Assembly (NCBI RefSeq): GCF_000708205.1
Contig: NW_014575558.1
Span: forward strand, 599,146 to 663,145
Source: Mixia osmundae IAM 14324
Taxonomy: Eukaryota > Basidiomycota > Mixiomycetes > Mixiales > Mixiaceae
Direction of reading: 5' to 3'
DNA: 64,000 nucleotides
Shown: positions 1 to 13,680 of the stretch, in pieces
How the letters are laid out: each line of letters begins with the position of its first letter
Numbering within the stretch: the stretch's first letter is position 1
Translations under genes and position numbers: made by a program
The notes under the pieces: model-generated
The model's input: the letters and a program-made list of their open reading frames with translations, nothing else
Database searches by the model: none
Told to the model about the DNA's origin: nothing

Positions 1-160
1 CGGCATGGATCGAAGCGGCGCTCTGACGCTGACAAATCAGCGTCACGTAACGCGTAACACGTAGCCCGCTGATGGACACGTCGAGCCACCGGCGCGACGG
101 CCCGCTTTCACGAGCAGATCCAGCGGCGCCAAGCAATCAGCTGCCTGCAGCGATTATTGC

Positions 161-2788
161 GTGGATGATATGGCTGATCGACTCGTTGGCACGGATGGCA
201 AACCCAGACAGCGTAGACAACAGCGAGCTTGCGATTCATGTCGAAAGAAGAAGATAAAATGCGTCGGTGGCACGCCAGACTTGGCTTGCTTACACTGTCG
301 CAACACCACCAGGCAATGTACATTTGAAGAACAGCCCAAAAAGCGGATGATCACAAAGAAATATGTCGAAGAGCTTGAGCGGCGCTTGGCAGCTTCAGAG
401 AGTCTCATCCGCTCCTTTGAGGAGGGTAATGTCACCGCGGACCAGCTCAAGTCGTACGCGAGCCAGCCGAGACTGCAGGAGGTCGACAGCGAAAGCGAAA
501 GCTCTGATGAACAGGATCTTTCGGGCTCATTATCCACGTCTGGCGCACCAAAGGAGCAGTCTACTACGACTCAAGTCGATGAGCTGACAGACGACGTCGG
601 AAAGCTGGCACTCGAGACCGGTCGATACGTCGGACGTTCGTCAGGCTTGCCGCTCGCTCACTCGTTCTCCAAAGAGCTCTCACGAGCAGCAAGAGACCGT
701 AATCCAGGAATCTTCGTTTGTGATTCTAATGTCCGCACGCCTCTGGCTGCGTCTCCCCAGGGCGATCGCAGCTTCCTCGTCTTGGCCGCCGCTCCCGCAG
801 ACGAGAGTTCTGAGCATACACGCAAGAGAGGCATGATTGCTAGCGCAGATGCCGCATCGTTCATGGAATGTCGAATGGCAGCAGATGCTCGGGTCAGCAT
901 GGATGTTCATCCTTTGCCCTCGCGCGACTTGGTCGATTCGCTCGTCGGGCTCTACTTTCATCATTTCCATGCAAGCTGCCCAATATTACACGCGCCTACG
1001 TTCCTAGAGGAAGTTTCGGCTGGCAAGCAGGACAGGCAGCCAGCCTTTCGCGCATTGCTCTTCAGCGTACTCGCCATTGGCTCCCGCTTCTCTGATGATC
1101 CTCGGACGCTCGATGAGTCAGGGTCAGGACTGGGTCGGCCACTCGGTCTGACCCCCACGGAAGATGCCCGAGGCTATCCATATTGGTTCAGCGCTTGGCG
1201 ATTACAAACACCTGTCTGCTCGCCCGCTTCACTATACGATTTGCAAAGCCTGTGCTTGTCTTGTCTGTATCTCATGGGGTCCAATTCGCTCATATCGGCT
1301 TGGATTACGCTCGGCTTGGTCGTCCGTCGAGCGCAAGATCTTGGCTGCCAGCGACAGAACAACCAGATCTGGACAACGACAGTCTTACGCGATCAGCTAC
1401 GGAAGCGACTCTTCTGGACAATCTACATTGCCGACAGAAAATTGAGCGCTGTTCTTGGCAGACCGCTGGCTCTTCATGACGAGGATATTGATGTCGAGCT
1501 GCCGCTCGAAATCGATGATGCGGCGCTCACGCAATTGAGCAACGAAGAAATATCGCCGGCTACCAGCTCGCCCAACCTGATCACAGGTCTCAACTGTCAA
1601 GTAAGACTGGCACAGATCTGCGGCAGGGCGTTGAATACGGTGTACTCGATCAAGCGCGACTCGAAGAAGAATAACGAGCCAGTGGACCTGAAACCGATCG
1701 CTGGCCTCGATTCTGCCCTCAACGAATGGCTGAGCAATCTTCCTGCGCATCTGCAATGGGACCCCAAACGTGCACACCGAACATTCGGCGTTCAATCAGC
1801 AGAATGTCTTTTGAATTACTACGAGCTACAGATTCTCGTCCATCGAGATTTACTGGCGCCTGAACAGCGCACCGACATCGGATACCCCTCATTAGCGATC
1901 TGCACAAACGCAGCTCGCTCCATCGCTCACCTGCTAGAGGGCACCAGACGCGCGCAGCTGCTCGAGCGTTGCTGGCTCACCGCCCCATTCGCAGCCATTT
2001 CTGCCCTCTTGATTTTACTCGTCAATCGATCGAGTCCGAGCGCGTACAGAGGCCTGTCAGGATCATCTCTGATGGAAATGCCGAAGCTCGTGGACGCATT
2101 GGGTGTGCTCGCTCAGCGGTATGTGCCGCGTCTGACTCGCTCTGGCCGAATCTGATCGTTCTTCAGGACCTTTGTTGCACAGCGTCTGTACGCTAAAATC
2201 AAAGTCAACATGACTATGCATGGCTCTGGTCCAGACTCAGAGATCAAGAGAGCCAGAGAAGCATCCACTGGCCCACCTTTGCAGCACGAAGACGTGAATG
2301 ACGTGCCGCCTCGGAAGCGAGAACGTCAGCCCGAGCTAGTCGTGCCTGACGCGTCGTCCAATACCCGAGATCTAAGAATGGACACATTCAACAGGGATCC
2401 CTGCTTCGGGCTCAGCAGCACATCACCCACAACTGCAACGCAGGCCTCCTCCGCAGCGTCGCAGCCCTCCTCCGCAGCGTTCTACGAGCAGATGCTGTCG
2501 CTCTCAGATTTTACCCCGTTCTCCCAAACAGACACCCATCATCAGCCGCCCGTCGAGTCGGGACTGACCGATACATCCACTGTAGGCTATGGTACTGGCT
2601 CACGAATCACGACCAATCTCGGGCATTCGCAGCACGGTCGTTTCTCGACCTATCAGGCTCCCGCTACACCTCCACTCGTGTTCAATAACGATTGGTTCGA
2701 CCAGCCGCAATACTGGGCAAATCTTGCATCCGCATACGCCTCACCTTCGCAGTTCAACGCATATTCTGCATTTCAGTCACCACCGTAG
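161..2788 (+). CDS. Zn2Cys6 fungal-specific transcription factor
   Basis: Predicted nuclear DNA-binding regulator, about 859 aa. A binuclear zinc cluster lies near residues 24-53 with spacing CX2CX6CX8CX2CX6C, followed by a basic stretch. A fungal-specific transcription factor domain follows at about residues 250-560, with blocks such as LVGLYFHHFHASCPIL and RKRLFWTIYIADRKLSAVLG. One intron at 2119-2166 (GTATGT...CAG) joins the long first exon in frame to a second exon ending at 2788. The C-terminal 200 residues are rich in Ser, Pro and Gln, as in activation regions. ATG 161 is the first in-frame start; 173 is possible. The target pathway cannot be told from sequence. Confidence 0.85.
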
Positions 2789-2912
2789 ACATCGCTGCAG
2801 ACTTGTTGTTTTCTTGTCGCTTGCATAGATCGTAGTCATTACGCGAGATCGATTGCCGCGTATTGCCGAGCGCGTTCAATTCGAATCGCCGGTGTCATTA
2901 GTCGGTGCGAGC

Positions 2913-4106
2913 ATGGCACCATCCAATGCCAATGGAGAGGATGTTGACGATCTGGATGACTTGGACGATGTGCTAGAGTATGTTGCTCTCTTGTGACGTA
3001 GCCACGCAAGCTCAACAATCGATGCAGAGAGTTCACTGCCCCAGCCAAAGAGCCAGAACAGACAGCTACTCAGACAACTCAGGAGACAGCAGCCACACCG
3101 CTCCTAGCAAGCCGAGATGGCGCCAAAGATCCGGGTGATCCAGGCGAGCTGGATGCGACTTTCGAAGCCGATCTCGCAAAGGAAATGGAGGCCTTCATTG
3201 CTCAGATGGGCGGCGGACCCCCGCCTGCTTCTGGTGCTGCTCAGACGGCGGCAGGCGATCTTCCACCTGGCTTTCCAGATCTCTCTGCGCTAGGACTAGA
3301 TGGTCCTGGCGGAGACGGCGAGATGAGCGACGAAGCATTGCGAAAGATGTTCGAGCAAATGCTGTCCGGGTCGGGCATGCCAGACTTTGCTTCACTCATG
3401 GCCAATGACATACCGCCGCCGCTCTCAGCTTCGAGTAGTGGCAGCGTAGCAGCTGCCACAGGCGCAGAGAAAGGCAAAGCGCGGCAGGCAAACGCACCGA
3501 AAGCGCCGCAAGACTTTCAAGAGACCATCAGGCAGACAATGGAGAAGCTCAAAGGCTCCTCGGACAGCGTCAAGGTGAGTATCACTCCTTGCTGATCCGC
3601 TGCATGCTCATCTTCTAGCGTAGGCGGACCTTGACGCGACCTCGAATGACCCAATGGCTGCACTGCTAGCCCAGATGAGCGGCAGTGGCTCTGAAGAAGA
3701 ATTACAGGCTGCCATCGAATCCATGATGGGTCAGCTGATGAGCAAAGACCTGCTATATGAGCCTCTCAAGGAGCTATCCACCAAGGTCAGCCGACGAACC
3801 AGCGAATGTGCGCGCATGGCTGACAATGCGCAGTACCCACAATGGCTCAGGGACAATGAGAGCAAGATCGAAGCAAGCGAGGTGCAAAGGTACAGAGCCC
3901 AACAAGAAGTAGTAGACGAGATTGTGCGGAGTTACGAATCGCCAAAGTTCAACGACGACGACGAGGCGCAGCAGAAGCATATCGTCGAGCTCATGTCCAA
4001 GATGCAAGAATCTGGAGCCCCGCCGACGGAGCTCATGGGAGAAATGCCACCTGGAATGAATCTAGACAACCTGCCGAGTGACATGGAGAACTGTACAATC
4101 ATGTAA
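2913..4106 (+). CDS. PEX19: Peroxin 19, peroxisomal membrane protein chaperone
   Basis: Cytosolic receptor that binds newly made peroxisomal membrane proteins and docks on PEX3. Three exons: 2913-2977, 3028-3574 and 3624-4106, with introns of 50 and 49 nt. The N-terminus DDLDDLDDVLEEF is typical of fungal PEX19. Mid and C-terminal helices include LSTKVSRRTSECARMADN and PQWLRDNESKI. The protein ends in CTIM, a CaaX box for farnesylation, a family hallmark. Length is about 364 aa, in line with the family. It follows the Zn2Cys6 gene in the same direction after 124 nt. Confidence 0.93.
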
Positions 4107-4469
4107 TGCATCACGTCTGTACTTGCGCTATCGGTTCGGGAGGCTTCCACCTTCTGCCTAGGTGCTGCTGCTACGTCCGACCTGAATTCCTCTCCACGCT
4201 GCTGTCCTTCCAGAAGAGTCTCCCAGATCGTGAGTGCTTGATAGCTGAAGTCGCTGATTGTGGCCTGCCCGGATCTGAAGTAGGACAATGAGTCCCTATA
4301 GGCATCACTGCACGATCAAACGTTTTGATACTGATTGCGTCACTGACGCAGAGCGGAATGCATTGATCAGACATCAGCAAGTATCGAGGTTGTCGACGGT
4401 GCAATGAAAGTCTGAAGGCTGCCAAACAGGACCGCCACATGACATACCGGCGGTAAAGTCTGCCGTATA
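4107..4469. other. Convergent intergenic stretch
   Basis: 363 nt between the 3' ends of PEX19 and the small secreted gene to the right. I see no coding exon, repeat or RNA gene; it probably holds both 3' untranslated regions. Confidence 0.5.
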
Positions 4470-5021
4470 TCAGATCAGCACGAGCGCTTGATCCTCGGAT
4501 GAGAGCGTACCGAGTGTCGGTACATGATCCAATGAAGCCTTGGTGACGTAGAAGAGCTTAAATTCGTTCAGGTTATTGTAAAGCAAGCGAATGGTGAAAT
4601 TGACGACTATGCCGTTGACGTGTCCACTGACTGTGATGACGGTCAGACGTGGTGTGTGCTATGATTGCGACCATACAGGCGACAATGGTGCTTGTGTAGA
4701 GATGCTGTTGGAAACGCTGCAGTTGGGCGCCATTCGTGAATGCAGCAACAGGCAGCAAGCCAGGATCGCCCGGAACCAGGTCAGCGGCATAGATCATCTA
4801 TGGTGCTTTCCTCAGCACGAGTGGAAGGATTGGGCCGCGAACAGACTGACGCCATTGCTTGCCTCGAGCGTGAAGCGCGATCCAGTCATGCCAAAGCCTC
4901 CGATCGTGACTGACAATGCACAGGTGGCGAATCGCTTCTCGAGTCGAGCAGGAGCAGGCAAGGAGCTTGCCGATGCATCGTTGAGCAGGCCGATGAGTAC
5001 GAGAAGAAGGATTGCGAGCAT
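4470..5021 (-). CDS. Small secreted protein, family A member 1
   Basis: Predicted 150-aa secreted protein of unknown function. Three exons read right to left: 5021-4851, 4797-4677 and 4630-4470, with GT-AG introns of 53 and 46 nt. All phases are consistent and the total is 453 nt. A hydrophobic signal sequence (MLAILLLVLIGLLNDASA) precedes a possible Lys-Arg processing site (LEKR). The mature part has TCALSVTIGGFG, a middle block FTNGAQLQRFQQ, and a final block VNGIVVNFTIRLLYNN followed by EFKLF. The same blocks and the same intron positions recur in genes at 26.1 and 26.9 kb. No known domain was recognised. Confidence 0.75.
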
Positions 5022-5120
5022 GTTTGGCGCTGGAGTATTGGCAACTTCGGCGCGTTGCTGGTTGCTACTTGCTTGACATGCGCGCTCGCGCTTCCCCCTC
5101 CCTACGGGCGTCGCAACAAG

Positions 5121-6019
5121 ATGCCAATGTCACTCTCCTGCCTGCTACTGCTCACGCTATCCATGCTCAGCAACTGCTTTGCCGCTCGATCTGGTCCTCT
5201 GCGAGCTTACGAGTTCTACAGTCAGGCATACTCTTACCAAAGCAATGCGCACTCAGGGCTGACGCAGGTTGCTAGCCAATTTCGTCGATATAGACTGTCG
5301 GACAACAGAAGATCCGCTCATGGGATGGCTGCATGTCCTTCCCACTGTCATCCGGTTTGATCTGTCCCTTGACGAGGAAGAAAACTTCGTCCTCGAGGCT
5401 TACGAGAGCGAAAAGGAGGAAGTTGGGTCAAAGGCAAGCTCGGTGCTGAGCATTGCTGAGGACCTCAAATCCCCGCTAGGACAGGAGAGACGACTTGTAC
5501 TTCCAGTACCAGCAGGAGCACAGAGAGGATGTGATCATGCCGGACGTTTTCAAGATCGTGCTACCCATCCGGTTGTGGCTCTCCGTTCTGCCCGGAACCT
5601 ACACAGGCCTCAGTACATGGCAGATGCCAGATAGTGTATGCTGTCGGGTCGGCGCACAATGGCACATAGCCATCGATCCCATCAACGGTCAGTCTCTCAC
5701 TCGCACAGTACGTCGTGCTCAGCTCGACCTCGACAGATGAAGTCCTTTTCGACTCGGCTGTTGCTGGCCGGTCATGTCGCGACAGACCATCGTGAGTCTA
5801 CTCGCTATCTCGACTGAAGCTCTGACGGATCGTAGAACCCAACATGGACCGATCGATGGCTTTACGATCTGCCCGTTCAGCTACGACGTGCCGCCTGCTC
5901 ATCGTCAGTCAATAATTGAGCATGGAACGCCACTGATATCACGTTCAGCGGAATGGCAAAGCTGCACGCTATCAGGCAAGCTAGGTTGGAGATCGTACGA
6001 TCTACAACCAAGAGAGTGA
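5121..6019 (+). CDS. Small secreted protein, family B member 1
   Basis: Predicted 219-aa secreted protein of unknown function. Six exons: 5121-5220, 5276-5433, 5480-5687, 5737-5791, 5836-5903 and 5949-6019; phases agree and total 660 nt. The intron at 5434-5479 starts with GCAAGC (a GC-AG intron). The signal peptide (MPMSLSCLLLLTLSMLSNCFA) is followed by a strand block HVLPTVIRFDLSL, then PIRLWLSVLPG, the family Cys-Cys block DSVCCRVGAQWHIAID, and late cysteines in SCRDRP and WQSCTLSGKLGW. Its C-terminal third matches the gene at 17 kb closely (CRDRP...GF..CP...PP, then a CT-SG-L-W segment). It starts 99 nt from the divergent family A gene. Confidence 0.72.
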
Positions 6020-6060
6020 AATGCAATGCAATTGGTTGATGAGCTATGGCTCTCATCTGC

Positions 6061-6315
6061 TTAGACGAACACGCCAACAGGGGGCGTAGGGAGTCCATTG
6101 AGGGTACCTCCCGTGACGCTGCCTCCTACGGGAGCTACCAATGGGCTCATCAGTATTGCTCGAGCAGGATCGAACGAAGACGTACGCAGTCCGTCGACTG
6201 AGCTGAAGCCACTGACTGAGCCAACTGAGCCAGAGCCTCCAATGATCTGGGGCGCAGGTGCAGCGATGGCAACAGCGACAAAGAGTGCGATCATGGCAGT
6301 GAATGAGTACTTCAT
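6061..6315 (-). CDS. Gly/Ser/Val-rich small secreted protein
   Basis: Single-exon 84-aa protein with a clear signal peptide (MKYSFTAMIALFVAVAIAAPAP). The short mature chain is rich in Gly, Ser, Val and Pro and has no cysteine (GGSGSVGSVSGFSS). No family was recognised. It is convergent with the family B gene, whose stop is 41 nt away, and lies 130 nt downstream of KRR1 on the same strand. A small cell-wall or secreted peptide is the simplest reading. Confidence 0.6.
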   Translation of the reverse strand: MKYSFTAMIALFVAVAIAAPAPQIIGGSGSVGSVSGFSSVDGLRTSSFDPARAILMSPLVAPVGGSVTGGTLNGLPTPPVGVFV

Positions 6316-6445
6316 CTTGACAATTTGCTTCTTACTCGCTGTAACGTGGGAATCAGAAAGCAGAGCGTGCTCTTATCATATTCAGCAGGGTTCTCAGAGC
6401 CAGAGGCAATCGACCGAGCGGCAAAGGTCAGTGCATTCGAGTACG

Positions 6446-7869
<1,424 letters not shown>

Positions 7870-8186
7870 GGCTCGCTGCGCTGCTTGATCGAGCCTCTTG
7901 AAATCTCGAGATGACAGAATCTGGAAAGCGCGAAGTCAATTCAATTGACATCGACCGCCGTCGAAGGCGTCCAGTCGCTCTCTCCGTCCTCGAAAGCTGC
8001 CGATGCGCATGGTTTTCCTTCTGAATCTCATCTCCATCGACCGATGAACGATTGATCCCATCGTAAGGGACTCGCACATCTGAACTCCATCATGACCATC
8101 AAAAAGGCGCTGCCCGTTTCTGATCCTTGCCCGCTTCCAATCTCCCCGGCTGCAAAGCAACAAATCGGAGAGAGCACTCTGCGACC
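7870..8186. promoter_or_regulatory. Divergent promoter region
   Basis: 317 nt between the divergently transcribed KRR1 and methyltransferase-like genes. It must hold both promoters. No TATA box or obvious repeat was seen. Confidence 0.35.
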
Positions 8187-10557
8187 ATGCGATACATTCC
8201 TCATATGCTTCAATCAGATGTGTCAGATCCCGGTCGTGCGCTCATGCTCGGCGCCGGCTTTGCAAAGCTCTATGGACTCCCCAATCAGCTCCTCGCACCC
8301 GTAGGCCTTTCGGTCACGCCTGAGCCAAGCGCCAACGACACCCCCGCCAGCGAAGCTTCGCAAGAAAGCTCGCCCGGCTACGAAGCAGACGGTTCTGGCT
8401 CTGCTGGCTCGGTATCACCTCTCGAGGATTCGCCCGCCAACGAGCAGTCAAGCTCTGACGATAGCCGTGGCAAAGCGCGCGACTGTCTCTCCACCAATGA
8501 CAGCTCGCGTGCCTCTCCTCCTTCCACAGATCCTACTACTGTTAGCCAGAGCGCGCCATCGCATTCATATCATGACAAGCAGCATGACGGGCTCGGCGCA
8601 GTCAAAACACTGCCTGTTCTGCCTCGACATGTCGGCAAAGATCCTGCTACCTCAAGTGCGTCTCTCGGTCGCACAACGCCTCCGTCTGCACCTTTCATCA
8701 CTCCTCCTCATGCGACACAATGCGATTTGTTCCTCTTTGGCAAAGGAGAGGTGAGCTTTTTGGCCATTCGCGAGACTAGGCTGCTGAGACTGTCGATCTA
8801 GTCTGCTTCGCCTGTCCCGCCGCGACCTGGTATGACTACACCCGATCGAAGGGAGGTCAAACTTGCCTTGCAAGAACATTCGGCCGAACAAGGGGCACGT
8901 CAACTCAATTCAACGGCTCGATTTGCTCGTCGAACGCTCGATTTCCAATCGTCCTATCTCGATCCCAATGCCAATTCGGATGCGCGGCTGGAAGCAGGGG
9001 GCTCGCCGCTTCAGTACACCCGTGCAACCACGTCGAGACCTTTGTCGCCTATCGCGCCCCAAACAAAGCACAATGATCATCTACTCAATTTCGAGAATTT
9101 GGCCAAGATGAACAGGCAAGAGATGCGTCTGCAGCTACTTGCAGGCATCCCCACATCATTGACCACTACGTCGCCTTCACGTTCCTATGGCGGTGGAAAT
9201 GGCCCGCTCGTCTCGCGTGCTGTTGGCTCGCCATACAATGTCTGGTGTACTAGTCTTCAAGTCGGACCCTTGCTGGAAGCTTTGCGCCGTACATTCAAGC
9301 TTACTTTGCCGATCCTGCAGCTAAGCCGAGGACCTGACACGCTCAAATCGATGCTTCAGATTGTCGAGTACGCTGCAGCTGTGACGTCGTGAGTCCCAAC
9401 TATGACTGCTACCTGCGTTCTAACCCGCAGCAGATCATTTCGGCTCACACGCTACTGCATACGAAGCATGCTTCGCCGACAGTCTGATCTCGCTTTCAGC
9501 CTCCTCAGAACTGACTTCACACGAGAGGCACTCATCAGTACCATGACGCGCCATTCCAACGGATCCATCAATGCCCAAGTCAAATCTTCTCGTCAAAGTC
9601 TGACCGGCCTCAATCTCATGTCGTCTGCCAGCGCCTCGACGGACGATATGGCAGCTTCAAAAATCGTCTACGATTCTTATGCTGCTTCTCCCTTTGGCAA
9701 GACTGTCCTTCCTGCTGGATCTGTCGACCTCGGCTTCTCTGTCTTTGATCTCGACTGGCGACACACAGAGCCCGAAGCTATCTTCAGCACCACAAATGTC
9801 TCAAGTGAGCTGTCGACCTTTCTCAAAGCACGCGGCGATGAATTTGCGAAAGGCGGATTGCTGTATGTCACCTACTGTCAAGCCTCTGCACCTGCCCTCT
9901 CGCGTTCAGTCTCGGCCAGCCACACGCCTTTGCCGTGCTCTATGCCTTTCGAACACTGCTCCCATGGTATTGTCGAACCCTCCATTCATTCCAAGGATGT
10001 CTGGCGGCCTGTAAAGTCTGTCATGGCGGTCTGCATCCAGCGCCTCGTCACTCGCACCGTCATTTCTTCCAGTCTCGCTCACCAACTGCTCACGACATCC
10101 TTCAGACCTGTTTCTGTGCAAAGCACGATCGAAACGCTTGCTGAGCTCAAATCTGTGTGGGCTGTCGAAGCCTCACGACTTGGCCATCAAAAAGCTGTAA
10201 CACTTCTCCGATCGCACAATGTGGAGCTTCATGACGATCCTGCGCAACATGGCGTTGCTATCACGCTCGAGCCTCTCAGATTCTCTTCCGCGACAGATGC
10301 AGAGTGTCGAGCAACACGTACTGTGGACCTAGTCAAATCGTACGTCATGATCGTCGGAATGCTGCTCTGGCTGATTCGGCGATAGGATCTACGATCACCA
10401 TCTGCGTCTCACGCTCACCGCAGCTGGTTGGGGCAACAACCGCGTAGAGTATGCCCTTGCTGACATCTACGGCACCTTGCTCGAAAAGGTCCATGAAGGC
10501 GCACTTCAGGAGTCTCTCAGCCTTAAGGTCACGCTTCTCTGCCTTCGCCGACTTTGA
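8187..10557 (+). CDS. SABATH-like SAM-dependent methyltransferase with long disordered N-terminus
   Basis: Exons 8187-8750, 8802-9388, 9431-10339 and 10386-10557, joined by GT-AG introns of 42-51 nt with consistent phase. The first ~200 residues are Ser/Pro-rich and low in complexity. The later part resembles SABATH-type carboxyl methyltransferases. LPAGSVDLGFSVFDLDW matches the family's 'SV.LGFS...LHW' motif, and ELSTFLKARGDEFAKGG matches the 'FL.ARAEEL..GG' motif. QIVEYAAAVTS sits where the SAM-binding motif is expected but is not a classic GxGxG. Substrate is unknown. The extreme 3' end (LKVTLLCLRRL, stop 10555-10557) could instead be spliced further. Confidence 0.6.
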
Positions 10558-10973
10558 AACAATCAAGCCCTGGCCCAACAACATGACCCTCTGTCCGTCC
10601 ATCGTCAATGCGGACGCTATTCGCGATGCCGATGCGCTATCGGTACAGCTCTCGCTTTCATCAGTCGATCATCAGGCCCATGGACGCTCTAATATGCGAG
10701 GGCTAGGGCGGTCTGGCCGACGGGCGCTGATCGTTCACGAAACCGTAGGATTGCATAAGCCGATGTGCTCTGCCATAGTGCCTGTGGCGAGGAAATCTGA
10801 GTGTCTTGTCCAAATATAGAGAGAGGAAAAACGCGGTGCGGCAGCAGAGAGCTAGGCTCGAAGCTGACCAACTTGATCACGAATTTATCAGATTAACCAG
10901 ATCAGCATCATCAGCGCTCTCTCTCTATCTCGCTCAAAACACTGCACACTAGTTGAGGCCTTGAAGCAGGGGC
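10558..10973. other. Intergenic stretch upstream of RCC1-like gene
   Basis: 416 nt between two same-strand genes. A pyrimidine-rich run (CTCTCTCTCTATCTCGCTC) lies about 40 nt before the next ATG, a common core-promoter trait in fungi. Nothing else was recognised. Confidence 0.35.
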
Positions 10974-12799
10974 ATGCACAGTGTTGGCCGGCCTCGTCTA
11001 GCATGTCGCACTGTCCCACGAACCGTGTTCAGCCCGACAGCATGCCGGTCATCGACTTTGTCGGTACGCGATGGCAACCCGCCTCTACGCCCTCGCCAGC
11101 ATCTCTGTCTGTCCGGCTTGAACCCATTCGCTCCCTCGGCCGATGTGCCCGCTTCTTGGCTGCTCAAGCGTACCCCGGGAGGCGGTAGCAAGCAGATTGA
11201 GCGCAATCATCATCACCTTTTGCCTGTCGAATTCGATGATTGGCTCGGTTCGGTAGGATACGCCGAAGACACGGAGCAAAATGGAGCGATTGAAATCATC
11301 TCATTGGCTTCGGGAATGTCTCATACCCTCATTGCTGTGCGTTCCGAGCAATGAAACCGCTCAGGTCCTCAAAGGTTTTATGCATGCAGTATCGTTCAAC
11401 GAACACGGGCGTCGAGCGCATCTTCGCCGTCGGCCGCAACGAATCTGGACAGTTGGGTATAGGATACAATTCTCAGGAGACGACTCGCAATCTCGTAGAG
11501 GGCTTCCAAGGCGACCGCATTCTCAATGTCGCAACCTTGGGCCTCTCAGGCAGCTTTGTGCTCGTAGAAAATGCGTCGGGTGGGCTCCTTTTGCAGCTTA
11601 CAGATGAATCTGATCGACTACATAAGGCCGCAATGGCCTCTTCGCAATGGGATCGAGCTCGCGCGGCCAGCTGGGCATCCCGCGCAAAGCAGACAGCAAG
11701 GAACGAGATGATCAGCTCCTTAGTCGTGCCACACTGGTGCCTAGACCTCAAGATATGCAAGGCAGCATCATCAGCATCGCAGCAGGGCTCGAGCATTTTC
11801 TCGCCCTCACGGGTACATTGTAGAATGCCATAATGGGTTGCGCGCTGACAAGGAGAGCAGACCAAGGCGAAGTCTATGGGAGCGGCATCAATACGGACGG
11901 TCAAATCGGCAGCGGCTTATCGGACAGCGATGTCACAGTCTTGACACGGATACAGCTGCCTAAGGGCGAGCAACCGGAGCATATACGCGCAGGCGCTGAT
12001 ACCAGCTTGATCATTACATCCCAAGGCTCGGTCTGGTCTTGGGGCAATTCTGTGCGTGTTGCAGCAGTGATAGCTGCGCACGCTAAATCGAATGGGCAGG
12101 AGTATGCTCAAGCCCTACATGGGCGCAAGATCGATCGCATAGGCACGCCTACCGAGGTCAGCTTGAATTTCCTGTCGGGCGCAGGCGTCCAGGATATCCA
12201 GCTCGGCGGTTCTCACGCCGTCCTGCTCGACGGTAAGCGGCATCCTCATCTTGCCATCCTCAATGATGAGACAGCCGGGGCCATATGATCTGGTTTGCCA
12301 GAGATGCACTCGTGACCGGCAACAAGCTAATCTCTGCCTTCGGGCATTCACCTCTGATCATCGCGTCTTAACCCCCTGTGATGCGGTAGCTAATCGGTCA
12401 GTAGACCGTGGGCAGGTTTATACGGCTGGCTATGGCGCAATCGCGCATGGCGCGGAGCTACAAGCGCACTCACCGACAAGAGCGGACGGGCTCGAGGGCA
12501 TCACACGCATCCGCAGCGGTCACGGCTATGCCGCAGCGATCAAAGGCAAGTCTCTCAGCAAGACTGTATAGTTTTCTAATTGTCATGAAGCAGATCGCGT
12601 CAATGCGAGTCCAGATATCTTCGCATGGGGTCTCAATAATCCGCAGGGTCGACTAGGGCTCGGCAAACCGTCGACATGCTCCCATGTCCATCGAGCGACA
12701 CAAGTTGCCCTGCCGCGCATTTCCGGTGCAGATCATCTGCGTCTTCTCGATTTGCAATTGGGCGGCGACACCATGTGGGCAGCAGTTGCAGAGGCATGA
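10974..12799 (+). CDS. RCC1-repeat protein, possibly mitochondrial
   Basis: Seven-bladed RCC1-type propeller, split over about eight exons. Repeat cores include ERIFAVGRNESGQLGIGY, GEVYGSGINTDGQIGSG, WGNSEYAQALHG (restored by splicing out 12052-12099), GQVYTAGYG and DIFAWGLNNPQGRLGLG. Other introns: 11337-11389, 11580-11626, 11813-11860, 12233-12270 (only 38 nt) and 12546-12593, which has a GC donor (GCAAGT) forced by frame. One junction near 12370-12410 could not be resolved. The N-terminus is Arg/Ser-rich without acids (MHSVGRPRLACRTVPRTVFS), like a mitochondrial presequence, so an RCC1L/WBSCR16-type role is possible. Confidence 0.75.
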
Positions 12800-13680
12800 A
12801 GGCCCCTGCGTTGCCACTGCAATAGGCACACTATTGCTAGTCTCTATCGTCAAGAGAAACCCATGTTCACGACGATCATCCCGGATCATATCTCTGACAC
12901 TCAGAGCGTTTCAAGCCCCATTCGGCTGGAATGACGGCTTTGCTAGCCGTACCACTGCTACCGCAATCAAAGATGGTTCAACGGATCTTATCCGGCATGG
13001 GCATGCTGCTGCTACATCGCTAGCACGCGGTTTCAGCTTGCGCAAGCGCTTTGCTGGCTGTTGCTTGAGCACGAACAATTGGAAAGGTTCACGCTTTGGC
13101 TCATGATTCACCCTTTGAACCAAAAGCTATGTACGCAAACATGCATAGCTCAATGCATGGACCTGCGCAGCTAATCATCGTGTTGGCGATTGCACAGACG
13201 TGTGCGGTCGCGATACCGCCTGTGCGAACAGAGACGCACGGCGAAGAGCTGAAGCGTTTTCGCGACAAGTGGTACACTTAGACCCACATACACTGTGAGA
13301 TGATGTGAATCGGAGGTGTCTCCAGCTGACCGGGCTCATTTAATGATCATTGAAAAGGACATCAAGTTACCTTTGTGCTGAATCTATAGTCCAATATCAT
13401 CGAAAACTTCAAGCTCTTCTGGGTCTCCGATTGCAACATTACTCAACGCGCCACACCTATTAGCACGTTCACGATGGTTGTCTACCATTAGACTGACCGG
13501 CGTGCGCAGTTCAATTATCATCTGACGTGTGACGAGCCTGTGCCAAAGCCGCAAAATTTTGGCTGCGATATGCCGGTCCTGCTTGCAGGCATCTGCTGAA
13601 CGAAGCGCGTGCCCAATTTCGCCAAAGCACAAATGCCGATGAGTGGTCAGGGTTGGGCGTGCTATCTATGCATGTATATT
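12800..13680. other. Gene-poor stretch with one weak small ORF
   Basis: About 880 nt between the RCC1-like gene and the GST-like gene. On the plus strand, ATG 13129 opens a 50-aa frame ending at 13281, with a hydrophobic segment AQLIIVLAIAQTCAVA and a short charged tail. It could be another tiny secreted peptide but has no supporting homology. A minus-strand frame at 13384-13632 looks non-coding. Confidence 0.3.

Noticed and set aside
13384-13632. 82-residue minus-strand frame left of the GST-like gene
   Set aside because: No signal, domain or splice support; composition is unlike the neighbours.
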